Shown: positions 1 to 7,129 of the stretch, piece after piece
Layout of the letters: each line of letters opens with the position of its first letter
Position numbering within the stretch: the stretch's first letter is position 1
Assembly (NCBI GenBank): GCA_900552385.1
Contig: URZI01000004.1
Coordinates: 62,001-126,000 of the forward strand
Reading direction: 5' to 3'
DNA from: an uncultured Collinsella sp.
GTDB taxonomy: Bacteria; Actinomycetota; Coriobacteriia; Coriobacteriales; Coriobacteriaceae
Length of the DNA stretch: 64,000 bases
Position numbers and translations under genes: made by a program
Notes under the pieces: model-generated
Seen by the model: the letters and a program-made list of their open reading frames with translations, nothing else
Told to the model about the DNA's origin: nothing
The model's database searches: none

Positions 1-27
1 GACGCTGTCTCGAAGGGAGGTCGATAG
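1..27 (+). CDS. C-terminal tail of an upstream gene, possibly the molybdate permease modB
   Basis: From base 1 one frame reads eight codons (Asp-Ala-Val-Ser-Lys-Gly-Gly-Arg) and stops at TAG 25-27, four bases before the next start. The ribosome binding site of the next gene (AGGGAGG, 14-20) lies inside this tail, which is common in tight operons. In mod operons the permease gene normally precedes modC, so this is probably the end of modB. Eight residues cannot identify a protein, so the assignment rests on context only. Confidence 0.3.
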   Translation, partial: DAVSKGGR

Positions 28-30
28 GTC

Positions 31-1101
31 ATGTCACTCGTTTTGGATATCAAAAAGCGCTATCCCGGGTTTATGCTCGACATGCAGCTTGAGGCCGGCG
101 AGGAGCGCGTGGCGCTGCTGGGCGCCTCGGGTTGCGGCAAGAGCTGTACACTGCGCTGCATCGCCGGCGTGGAGACGCCCGACGAGGGCAAGATCGTCGT
201 CAACGGTGTGATCTTCTTTGACTCGGCGGCGGGCATCAACCTGTCGCCCCAGGAGCGCAAATGCGCCCTGCTGTTCCAAAACTATCAGCTGTTTCCCAAC
301 ATGACGGTGGCCGATAACGTATGTGCCGGTGTAAAGGACGCGGGCGATGCCGCGGCGCGTAAAAAACTTGCCGAGCGCTACCTGAGCATTTTCGGTCTAG
401 CCGACTTTGCCGACCGCTATCCCGCACGCCTCTCGGGCGGCCAGCAGCAGCGTGTGGCGCTTGCCCGCATGGTGGCGGCGCATCCGGGCATCTTTATGTT
501 CGACGAGCCCATGAGCGCGCTTGATTCCTATCTTAAGAGCGCACTCGAGCAGAATATGCTCGACCTGTTCGATGTATGCAACCGCACCGTGCTCTACGTG
601 AGCCACGACATCGACGAAGCGTGCCGCCTGTGCCAACGTATCTGCGTAATGCATGACGGGCGCGTCGAGGAGATCGGTTCTGTCGAGGACGTGGTCCGCC
701 GTCCGCAGACGCTGGCGGCACTGCGCCTGACGGGCTGCAAGAACACAAGCCGGGCGCGCAAGATCGGGCCTCAGGAAGTTGAAGCCCTGGATTGGGGTAT
801 GACCTTTAACGTGGGTCGCGAGGTTCCCGATAATGTGGCATACCTGGGCATTCGCGCAAGCTACTTCCATGTTGACAACCGTGCCGAGCGGGGCCGCAAC
901 AGCTATGATTTGCACGTGGCCCGAGTGAGCGATTCACGTTTTGAACGCCTGGTGCTGCTGGACGTGCCGCGCGTCGATGCGCCCACGCGTCTGCAGTGGA
1001 AGGTCAACAAAGTGGGCGTGCCTGTCGACGAGCTGCCGCAAGCAGGCGAGACGCTGTGCATGCATTTTGATGCCAGCAGGATCCATTTGGTTTGTCGATA
1101 G
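31..1101 (+). CDS. modC: Molybdate/tungstate ABC transporter ATP-binding protein (ModC-like)
   Basis: This is a 356-residue ABC ATPase. Walker A GASGCGKS lies at residues 31-38, the Q-loop near 'LFQNYQLFP', the signature LSGGQQQR at 134-141, Walker B with Asp158-Glu159, and the switch His at about 192. After the ATPase core (about 230 residues) comes a C-terminal extension of about 120 residues that fits a TOBE/MOP-like substrate-sensing domain, as in ModC. The start has AGGGAGG 11 bases upstream and follows the preceding stop by 3 bases. The protein would energise uptake of molybdate at the cytoplasmic face of the membrane. The window encodes at least three molybdopterin enzymes plus MobA, which supports molybdate as substrate. 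ModC and the CysA/PotA branch are hard to separate by eye, so a sulfate or polyamine-type substrate is not excluded. Confidence 0.75.
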   Translation: MSLVLDIKKRYPGFMLDMQLEAGEERVALLGASGCGKSCTLRCIAGVETPDEGKIVVNGVIFFDSAAGINLSPQERKCALLFQNYQLFPNMTVADNVCAGVKDAGDAAARKKLAERYLSIFGLADFADRYPARLSGGQQQRVALARMVAAHPGIFMFDEPMSALDSYLKSALEQNMLDLFDVCNRTVLYVSHDIDEACRLCQRICVMHDGRVEEIGSVEDVVRRPQTLAALRLTGCKNTSRARKIGPQEVEALDWGMTFNVGREVPDNVAYLGIRASYFHVDNRAERGRNSYDLHVARVSDSRFERLVLLDVPRVDAPTRLQWKVNKVGVPVDELPQAGETLCMHFDASRIHLVCR

Positions 1102-1112
1102 CGCCGGGTAAT

Positions 1113-1139
1113 GCCGTCGGGGATATAAGCCTCGACGGC
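1113..1139 (+). terminator. Hairpin after modC, weak terminator
   Basis: GCCGTCG (1113-1119) pairs with CGACGGC (1133-1139), 12 bases after the modC stop. It is followed by TTCGTCTTGTCG, which is only moderately T-rich. It probably ends or attenuates the mod transcript. The adjoining stretch to about 1205 is AT-rich and contains TTATC-N6-GATAA. Confidence 0.4.
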
Positions 1140-1234
1140 TTCGTCTTGTCGTTCGCCGAATGAGGAATGACAAACCTTTATCAATCAAGATAATTATTTA
1201 TTAAACGACGGCACACGACGCTGTCGTACGAATG

Positions 1235-1282
1235 TCAACGGTGTTCGCATGGTCGACGACCGTTGATATAGTTGACCTCAAC
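1235..1282 (+). promoter_or_regulatory. Promoter with overlapping operator upstream of the dehydratase-like operon
   Basis: TTCGCA (1244-1249) and TATAGT (1267-1272) are 17 bases apart and make a plausible sigma-70-type promoter. An inverted repeat TCAACGGT (1235-1242) / ACCGTTGA (1259-1266) brackets the -35 element and fills the spacer edge, the usual place for a repressor or MerR-type activator site. A second palindrome, GTTGACCTCAAC (1271-1282), covers the end of the -10 and the likely transcript start. The next gene start is at 1303 or 1531. The promoter is inferred from base pattern only, and the regulator is not in the window. Confidence 0.5.
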
Positions 1283-1302
1283 TTGTAAAGGAGGGTGCGC
1301 AT

Positions 1303-1371
1303 ATGCCGCAGACGACATACATTCGCCGCGTTGCCGCGCGTGCCCTATATATGGCTCGGAGCCGCATATGA
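1303..1371 (+). CDS. Possible 22-codon leader ORF
   Basis: An ATG at 1303 follows a near-perfect ribosome binding site (AAAGGAGGG, 1287-1295) and encodes 22 residues rich in Arg and Ala, ending at TGA 1369-1371. Its stop overlaps the ATG at 1368 of a second frame of 56 codons (1368-1538). The end of that frame overlaps the start codon of the dehydratase-like gene at 1531. The chain of overlapping stops and starts would allow translational coupling from the strong site. Neither peptide resembles a known family. It may be a leader peptide, or simply a strong Shine-Dalgarno-like sequence in an untranslated leader. Confidence 0.3.
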   Translation: MPQTTYIRRVAARALYMARSRI

Positions 1372-1530
1372 GCAGGTATGTTCACGGCTCCGGGAGAGAC
1401 GACGCACAGCTAAATAATCGACCACAAAGCAGGCTCCCTAAAATTCCGGGTTTGAGCACGGCTGGGCAATCGCCGTCCGTCGTGCATCGATACCGCTGTT
1501 ATCCGTTTTTGGTTCGAGAGGGGAACCGTC

Positions 1531-2814
1531 ATGGCTGAAGAATTCGATTTCCATCCGATGTGGGAGAGCCTCGGCATGAATCTTGCCGACCACGACATGC
1601 TGCTGGGCGCCGTGGGCCAGATGTACGGCGATATGTTCCTGACGCAGAACAATCGCCCCAAGTCCATGTCCTACCTGGACTTTGTGGCCACCAACATCCA
1701 TAGCGGCCGCATTAAGGAGATGCTCGACAAGAAGGAGGCCGGCGAGGCCACCAAGATCGTCGGTTCGTTCTGCGTCTACGTGCCCGAGGAGATCGTACTT
1801 GCCTGTGACGGCATTCCCGTGGGCCTGTGCTCGGGTGCCGACTGGGCAACCGATAAGGTCGAGGAGCACCTGCCGCGCAACACCTGCCCGCTTATCAAGA
1901 GCTTTGCCGGCTTTAAGCTGGGCGAGGTCTGCCCTTACATTGAGTCGAGTGACCTGGTGGTGGGCGAGAACACCTGCGATGGCAAGAAGAAGGCCTACGA
2001 GTTCTTTGCCACGCAAAAGAAAATGTACGTCATGGATATTCCCAACGTGCACGACGAGTCGACGCTCGTGACCTGGAAGGCCGAGGTCAAGAAACTCGCC
2101 GCCAAGATCGAGGAAGAGTGTGGCGTCACGATCACGCCTGAGCGTCTGAAGGCCGCCATCCACGCCGTCAATGAGAAGCGTCGCGCCCTGCAGCGCCTCG
2201 CTGCCACGCGCGCTGCCGACCCGGCGCCCATCAGCGGTCTCGACAGTCTGTTGACCGTTCAGGCCGCCTTTATGGACGACACGCCGCGTCTGACCGGAGC
2301 CATTAACGATATGGCGGCCGAGTGTGAGCAGCGTGTCGAGGCCGGCGAGGGTGTGGCGCCCAAGGGGACCAAGCGCATCCTATACACCGGTACGCCCATG
2401 GCCGTGCCCAACTGGAAGCTGTTCAACCTCATTGAGAAGGCCGGCGGCGTTGTGGTAGGCGAGGAGTCCTGCACGGGCTCGCGCTACTACAAGGACCTAG
2501 TCGACGAGTCCGGCGAGACGGTCGACGAGATGCTCGACGCCATCGCCGAGCGCTACTTTAAGATCAACTGCGCCGTCTTTACGCCCAACGACCAGCGTAT
2601 GAAGGACATTGTCCAGATGGCCAAGGAGCTTCACGCCGACGGCATCGTGGATGTGGCCCTGCAGTTCTGCACGCTCTACGAGATGGAGTCGTTTGCCGTG
2701 GAGAAGGCCGCCGAGGAGGCCGGCATTCCGTTTATGCACATCACGACCGACTACGCCGGTGAGGATGCGGGGCAACTGCAAACCAGGATCGAGGCTTTCT
2801 TGGAAACCATTTAG
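1531..2814 (+). CDS. 2-hydroxyacyl-CoA dehydratase-family protein (HgdB/YjiM-like, double-cubane type), copy 1
   Basis: This 427-residue protein of the HgdB/BcrC/BadD family binds a low-potential Fe-S cluster that receives one electron from an ATP-hydrolysing activator. Visible family marks are a Cys in 'NTCPLIKSFAGF', a second in 'EVCPYIES', the 'TCDGKKK' motif near residue 150 and a late 'EESCTGSRYY' segment. The CDGKKK form is typical of the YjiM and double-cubane-cluster branch rather than of classical hydroxyglutaryl-CoA dehydratase. It is followed by a paralogue (2968) and the matching ATPase (4287), so the three genes form a complete reductase set. The start has GAGGGGAACC just upstream. 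The true substrate is unknown; the position next to selD is suggestive but not proof of a selenium role. Confidence 0.75.
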   Translation: MAEEFDFHPMWESLGMNLADHDMLLGAVGQMYGDMFLTQNNRPKSMSYLDFVATNIHSGRIKEMLDKKEAGEATKIVGSFCVYVPEEIVLACDGIPVGLCSGADWATDKVEEHLPRNTCPLIKSFAGFKLGEVCPYIESSDLVVGENTCDGKKKAYEFFATQKKMYVMDIPNVHDESTLVTWKAEVKKLAAKIEEECGVTITPERLKAAIHAVNEKRRALQRLAATRAADPAPISGLDSLLTVQAAFMDDTPRLTGAINDMAAECEQRVEAGEGVAPKGTKRILYTGTPMAVPNWKLFNLIEKAGGVVVGEESCTGSRYYKDLVDESGETVDEMLDAIAERYFKINCAVFTPNDQRMKDIVQMAKELHADGIVDVALQFCTLYEMESFAVEKAAEEAGIPFMHITTDYAGEDAGQLQTRIEAFLETI

Positions 2815-2827
2815 GGCTATCCGTCCC

Positions 2828-2931
2828 GGCGGCTTCCCCAGGCACCCGATCTTGCCGTTCAAACCGTCGCTTGCTACCAAAGTATGCGGCGCTCCTCTTT
2901 CATGGCAACCTCGGGCACCTGGGAAAGCCGT
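2828..2931 (+). repeat. Palindromic intergenic element E, copy 1
   Basis: The gap between the two dehydratase-like genes holds an imperfect long hairpin. A left arm near CAGGCACCCGATCTTGCC (about 2840-2856) pairs with GGCAACCTCGGGCACCTG (about 2904-2921). The interior has AAACCGTCGCTTGC and GCGGCGCTCCTC, nearly identical to the element at 4126-4234. It lies 3' of one gene and 5' of the next, so it may act as an intercistronic stem-loop that stabilises or tunes the transcript. Confidence 0.7.
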
Positions 2932-2967
2932 CTCCTTGGTTGGTTAAAAGGTTCGTTAAGGAGTTAT

Positions 2968-4131
2968 ATGTCGGAAAATATTGAGCAGCCGTTGCCCTCC
3001 ACGTTTGAGGAGTTCAACGAGCAACGCAAGGCGGCGTTTATTCGCGTCAAGGATTACAAACAGGCGGGCAATCGCCTGATCGGTTTTCTGTGCAGCTACA
3101 CGCCGCTCGAGATTATCGATGCCGCGGGGGCTGCGAGCGTGGCGCTGTGCGGTACATCCGACGAGGTGATTCCCGAGGCCGAGAAGGTGCTGCCGGCAAA
3201 CCTCTGCCCGCTCATCAAGTCGACCTACGGTTTTGCCTACTCGCAAAAGTGCCCGTTTACGTACTTTAGCGACATGATCATCGGCGAGACCACCTGCGAC
3301 GGCAAGAAGAAGATGTACGAGCTACTCAATGAACTCAAGCGCACGCACATTCTGCATCTTCCGCAGGGTCGCGATCGCGCCTACGAGCGCGAGGGCTGGT
3401 ACGAGGAGTGCCGCCTGCTCAAGGAGGAGCTCGAGGGCTTCTACGGCATCACGATTACCGACGATGACCTGCGCGCTGCCGTCCGTCGTCGCAACCGCTT
3501 GCGTGCGGCCCAGCTCGAGATGTTTGCGCTGCAGGCCAACCAGCCGGCGGCCATGAGCGGCGTCGACCTGATGAGCACTATGTTTGCCGGTACGTTCAGC
3601 TTTGATATCGAGGCCTATACGCAGCAGCTGGAGCAAAAGGTTGCCAAGCTGCGCGAGGCCTACGACGCGGGCGAGCGTCCGGTTGCGGCGGATGCCAAGC
3701 GCATTCTGATCACCGGTTGCCCGGTGGGCGGCGTGATCAACAAGATCGGTCGCACCATCGAGTCCAACGGCGGCGTGGTCGTGTGCATGGACGACTGCTC
3801 GGGCGAGCGCACGGCGGCCATGATGATCGACCCGGAGGCTCCCGACATCTTGCGCACCATCGCCGACCGCTACCTGGATATCAACTGCTCGGTCATGACG
3901 CCCAACGATGGTCGTATGGAAAACACGCTGACCATGTGCGAGAAGTACCATGTCGATGGCGTGGTAGAGAGCGTGCTACAGGCCTGCCACACTTTTAACG
4001 TGGAGAGTGCGCGCATGCAGGAGGCCGTCGAGGGTGCGGGTATTCCGTATATGAAGATCGAGACCGACTACAGCAACGGCGACATGGGTCAGATCGAGAC
4101 TCGAATCGCCGCCTTCATCGAAACCCTCTAG
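2968..4131 (+). CDS. 2-hydroxyacyl-CoA dehydratase-family protein (HgdB/YjiM-like, double-cubane type), copy 2
   Basis: This 387-residue paralogue of the gene at 1531 keeps all family marks: 'NLCPLIKSTYGF', 'QKCPFTYFSD', 'TTCDGKKK' and a late 'MDDCSGERTA' segment. ATG 2968 is chosen because TTAAGGAG sits just upstream; the frame is open further upstream but runs through repeat element E. Both tandem proteins carry the CDGKKK motif, so they are not the usual alpha/beta pair in which one subunit is divergent. They could form a heterodimer or be two separately acting reductases fed by the same ATPase. Expected role: ATP-driven reduction of a small, difficult substrate in the cytoplasm. The substrate cannot be read from sequence. 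Confidence 0.75.
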   Translation: MSENIEQPLPSTFEEFNEQRKAAFIRVKDYKQAGNRLIGFLCSYTPLEIIDAAGAASVALCGTSDEVIPEAEKVLPANLCPLIKSTYGFAYSQKCPFTYFSDMIIGETTCDGKKKMYELLNELKRTHILHLPQGRDRAYEREGWYEECRLLKEELEGFYGITITDDDLRAAVRRRNRLRAAQLEMFALQANQPAAMSGVDLMSTMFAGTFSFDIEAYTQQLEQKVAKLREAYDAGERPVAADAKRILITGCPVGGVINKIGRTIESNGGVVVCMDDCSGERTAAMMIDPEAPDILRTIADRYLDINCSVMTPNDGRMENTLTMCEKYHVDGVVESVLQACHTFNVESARMQEAVEGAGIPYMKIETDYSNGDMGQIETRIAAFIETL

Positions 4132-4234
4132 CTTTCTCAGGCACCGGATCTTGCCCCTCAAACCGTCGCTTGCGTACCCAAAGTACGCTGCGCTCCTCTT
4201 TCGGGGCAATCTCCGGCACCTGAGAAACCTAGAG
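4126..4234 (+). repeat. Palindromic intergenic element E, copy 2
   Basis: The left arm starts inside the last codons of the upstream gene (CTCTAG...CTCAGGCACCGG, from 4126). It pairs with CCGGCACCTGAG...CTAGAG ending at 4234. The core (AAACCGTCGCTTGCG, then GCTGCGCTCCTC) matches the copy at 2828-2931, and an inner stem GCGTAC/GTACGC is visible. Two copies flank the second dehydratase-like gene on both sides. Confidence 0.75.
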
Positions 4235-4286
4235 CTAAGGCGCCTGAACGCGCCGCTACCTTTGATGTTTAGATTGGGAGAGAGCC

Positions 4287-5051
4287 ATGATAGGGATCGG
4301 GATCGATATCGGGTCTACAGCGGCTAAGGCTGCTGTGGTCGACGGGGAGGGTTCGGTGGCGTGGACGTGCGTGCAGCCAACCGGGTTTTCCTCGGTCGAT
4401 GCTTCCGAGCGGCTGCGCGAGGCGCTGGCAGCGGCCGGCTATGACGTGACAGCCGACGACGTGCGCGTGATCGCGACGGGCTACGGTCGTGTCGCCGTGC
4501 CCTATGCGCACAAGGTCGTTACCGAGATTACCTGCCACGGCACCGGTGCCGTGCGCCTGTTTGGCGACCACGGCACCGTGATCGACGTGGGCGGTCAGGA
4601 CACCAAGGTCATTACGATCAAGGACGGTCGCGTGGCCAAGTTCGCCATGAACGACAAGTGCGCTGCCGGTACGGGGCGCTTTTTGGAGATCATGGCCGAC
4701 CGTCTGGGTATTTCCCAGCAGCAGATGGCCGACCTTGCGCGTTCCGGTGAGCCCACCAAGATCAGCAGCATGTGCACGGTGTTTGCCGAAAGCGAGGTCA
4801 TCAGCTTGATCAGTCGCGGTGAGCCGCGCGAGAACATTGCGCGCGGCGTGATCGAAAGCGTCGTGTCGCGCGTGGCGACCATGGCCGGGCAGGCGGCGGG
4901 CGCTCCGTACTATCTGACCGGCGGTCTGTGCGAGAACGCCTTCGTGGTGGAGCGGTTGACGGCGCTGCTGGGGTCGCCGGTGATCACCTCGCCTCAGGCC
5001 CGCTTTGCAGGTGCCATCGGCGCGGCGATTCGCGCACAGGCGCTCAATTAA
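4287..5051 (+). CDS. Activator ATPase of 2-hydroxyacyl-CoA dehydratase type (BadF/BadG/BcrA/BcrD family, YjiL-like)
   Basis: This 254-residue ASKHA-fold ATPase shows phosphate-binding loops 'GIDIGSTAAKAAVV' at the N-terminus, 'VIDVGGQDTKVI' near residue 94 and 'LTGGLCENAFVV' near 212. Two Cys, in 'CAAGTGRFLE' and 'CTVFAESEV', are the family ligands of the single [4Fe-4S] cluster shared across the homodimer. It would hydrolyse ATP to push one electron onto the double-cubane or [4Fe-4S] partners encoded directly upstream. The start at ATG 4287 has GGGAGAGAG upstream. Length is normal for single-domain activators. About 70 bases separate its stop from selD, so co-transcription with the selenium genes is possible. 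Confidence 0.85.
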   Translation: MIGIGIDIGSTAAKAAVVDGEGSVAWTCVQPTGFSSVDASERLREALAAAGYDVTADDVRVIATGYGRVAVPYAHKVVTEITCHGTGAVRLFGDHGTVIDVGGQDTKVITIKDGRVAKFAMNDKCAAGTGRFLEIMADRLGISQQQMADLARSGEPTKISSMCTVFAESEVISLISRGEPRENIARGVIESVVSRVATMAGQAAGAPYYLTGGLCENAFVVERLTALLGSPVITSPQARFAGAIGAAIRAQALN

Positions 5052-5121
5052 TGCATCCGCCGTAGGCTCGCATTCATGCGTATACTGGGAGAAAATGATT
5101 GACCGATGAGAGGAGGTATCG

Positions 5122-6171
5122 ATGGCTGACGATCAGATTAAGCTCACGTCTATGACTGCCGCGAGCGGTTGAGCCGCTAAGTTGGCTCCCGGAGCCCTCG
5201 CCCAGGTCCTGGGCGATTTACCCAATGTGCATAACGACAACTTGCTCGTGGGGTTCGATACCTCCGACGATGCGAGCGTCTTCCGCGTAGGGGAGAACCT
5301 GGGCCTCGTGCAGTCCATCGACTTCTTCCCGCCGATGGTCGACGACCCGTTTCTGTTTGGCCAGATCGCCGCGACCAACTCGCTGTCGGACATCTACGCC
5401 ATGGGCGGGCGGCCGAGCCATGCCATGAACCTGCTGTGCATTCCCAGTTGCCTGGGCATCGAGGTCGCAGGTCAGATTCTGGCGGGCGGCGCCGACAAGT
5501 GCGTCGAGGCGGGTTGCTCCATCGCGGGTGGCCACACCATCAACGACGACGAGCCCAAGTACGGCCTGTCCGTGAGCGGCTTTGTCGCGCTCGACCGCAT
5601 GCTCGCCAACAGCGGTGCGCACGTGGGCGATGTTCTACTGCTGACCAAGGCCATCGGCTCGGGCATCATCACTACGGCCATTAAGGGCGAGCTCATCGAG
5701 CAGGACGAGGCCGCAGCCATGTTTGACTCGATGCGCACCCTCAACGAGGCGCCGATTCGTCTGTCCGAGGGACTTGAGCTTCACGGCTGCACCGATGTCA
5801 CGGGCTTTGGCCTGATCGGGCACGCGTGCGAGATGGCCGAGGGCTCGGGCGTGCAGGTTGAGCTTGCGTCGGGAGCAGTGCCGCTCTTTGATCAAGTGCT
5901 CGACATGGCGCGTCTGGGCATTATCCCCGCGGGCTCCTACCGCAACCAGGACTTCTTTGGCCCGCGTGTGGCTGCCGACGAGGACCTGGAGTCGGGCATG
6001 CTGGATGCGCTGTACGATCCGCAGACGTCTGGTGGCCTACTCATCGCGGCGCCTGCTTCCGATGTGGATGAGCTTGTGCGCCGCCTGGATGCCGAGGGAC
6101 GCATCGCGGCCGTTGTCGGGCGCGTGTGCAAGGCGGAGCCGGGCGGTACTGCCGTCCGCGTTGTTCGCTAG
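5122..6171 (+). CDS. selD: Selenide, water dikinase (selenophosphate synthase), with selenocysteine at residue 17
   Basis: SelD makes selenophosphate from selenide and ATP, the selenium donor for Sec-tRNA and other uses. Read from ATG 5122 (GAGAGGAGG upstream) the frame meets TGA at 5170-5172 exactly where SelD has its catalytic Cys/Sec, in a Ser-Gly-U-Ala-Ala-Lys context. Lys20 is the conserved active-site lysine. Reading UGA as Sec gives 349 residues, the normal family length; starting after it would remove the catalytic site. The glycine-rich ATP-binding and later AIRS-like domains follow ('GGHTINDDEPKYG', 'DVTGFGLIGH', 'PQTSGGLL'). A weak -10-like TATACT lies at 5081-5086. SelD is therefore both a maker and a client of selenocysteine in this genome. 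selA, selB and selC lie 25 kb downstream. Confidence 0.95.
5173..5215 (+). promoter_or_regulatory. Candidate SECIS element in selD
   Basis: Directly after the UGA at 5170-5172 the coding RNA can form GGCTC-CCG-GAGCC (5184-5196), then CGCCCAG-GTC-CTGGGCG (5199-5215). Bacterial SelB needs such a stem-loop shortly after the UGA. The second loop carries GGTC, as in the fdhF element here, but is further from the UGA than in E. coli. Which of the two is recognised is not clear. Confidence 0.5.
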
Positions 6172-6231
6172 CCCGCACGTTTATGTAACTGTTTGCCGTT
6201 CTCTGGAACGGCTCTTTCGAAAGGAAAAGCT

Positions 6232-6858
6232 ATGTCTACCAAAATTGAAGTCAATGCCATGGGCGATGCCTGCCCGCTGCCCGTCGTCAAGACGCTTAAA
6301 GCCCTGAAGCAGCTCGATGGCGAGGGCGTTGTCGTGACCTCGGTCGATAACGAGACCGCCGTCAAGAACATCTCCAAGATGGCGCAGGAGAAAGGCTGCA
6401 CGGCCTCGGTCGAGAAGGTTTCTGACGCCGAGTGGCACGTGACCGTGGCGACCTCTGGCGCCGTTGCCGTGGCTGATCCCGAGCAGGACGGTGCTGCTTT
6501 CTGCGACGCCAGCGCCAGCAAGGGCAAACTCGTCATTTCCGTCTACACCGACTGCATGGGCCGTGGCGACGACGAGCTGGGCCACAAGCTCATGAAGGCG
6601 TTTATCTTTGCCGTGACGCAGCAGGAGGAACTGCCCGCGACCATGCTGTTCTATAACGGCGGCGCCAAGCTCACCGTCGAGGGCTCGCCGGTGCTCGACG
6701 ACCTGAAGGGCCTGGCGGAGCAGGGTGTCGAGATTCTCACCTGCGGCACCTGCCTGGACCACTATGGCATTAAAGACCAGCTCGCGGTGGGCGAGGTCAC
6801 CAACATGTACGTGATCGTGGAGAAGATGGAGCAGGCCGTGCGCGTCGTGCGCCCGTAG
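6232..6858 (+). CDS. yedF: Sulfurtransferase-like selenium metabolism protein YedF
   Basis: This 208-residue protein has two parts. An N-terminal SirA/TusA-like domain carries the active-site Cys14 in 'DACPLPVVKTLK'. A C-terminal DsrE-like domain has Cys171 and Cys174 in 'CGTCLDHYGI'. This architecture defines the YedF family, which co-occurs with selD and is thought to carry persulfide or selenide to selenium-using enzymes. ATG 6232 follows GAAAGGAAAAG. It sits 60 bases after selD and 19 bases before the DUF3343 gene, so the run selD-yedF-DUF3343-desulfurase is probably one operon. Exact chemistry is not established for the family. Confidence 0.85.
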   Translation: MSTKIEVNAMGDACPLPVVKTLKALKQLDGEGVVVTSVDNETAVKNISKMAQEKGCTASVEKVSDAEWHVTVATSGAVAVADPEQDGAAFCDASASKGKLVISVYTDCMGRGDDELGHKLMKAFIFAVTQQEELPATMLFYNGGAKLTVEGSPVLDDLKGLAEQGVEILTCGTCLDHYGIKDQLAVGEVTNMYVIVEKMEQAVRVVRP

Positions 6859-6877
6859 CGTATTGGTTGGAGTTGCC

Positions 6878-7129
6878 ATGAGGGAGAAGCGCCCGGCGCT
6901 TGTCATCACGTTTCCTACCACGGCGGCCGCCATGGGGTGCGAGACCCTATGCATCGAGCGCGGCCTTCCCGGGCGCACGATTCCCGTGCCCGGGGAGGTC
7001 GCTGCCGGCTGCGGTCTGGCGTGGAAGGCGTTGCCTGCCGATGAGGAGCTGCTGCGCGGCGAACTCGCCGCGGCGGGCGTTCCCACCGAGGGCTTTACGG
7101 TGATCGACATGTGGGAGGTCGTGCGATGA
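6878..7129 (+). CDS. DUF3343 domain protein (putative selenium/sulfur carrier partner)
   Basis: This is a small protein of 83 residues. The family marks are 'ALVITFPTT' at the start, a Cys near residue 22 ('GCETLCIERGLPGR') and the 'AAGCGLAWKA' motif. DUF3343 proteins are usually about 80 residues and occur beside YedF, SelD and class II cysteine desulfurases; no reaction is proven. ATG 6878 has TTGGAG upstream. Its stop overlaps the ATG of the desulfurase gene (ATGA at 7126-7129), implying translational coupling. A second, longer DUF3343 gene lies at 34847 beside the other selenium genes. Confidence 0.75.
   Translation: MREKRPALVITFPTTAAAMGCETLCIERGLPGRTIPVPGEVAAGCGLAWKALPADEELLRGELAAAGVPTEGFTVIDMWEVVR

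Noticed and set aside
1272..1538. An 88-codon gene before the first dehydratase-like gene
   Set aside because: Its first codons cover the promoter and strong ribosome site and the product has no family likeness; only the shorter frames from 1303 and 1368 are kept as leader candidates.
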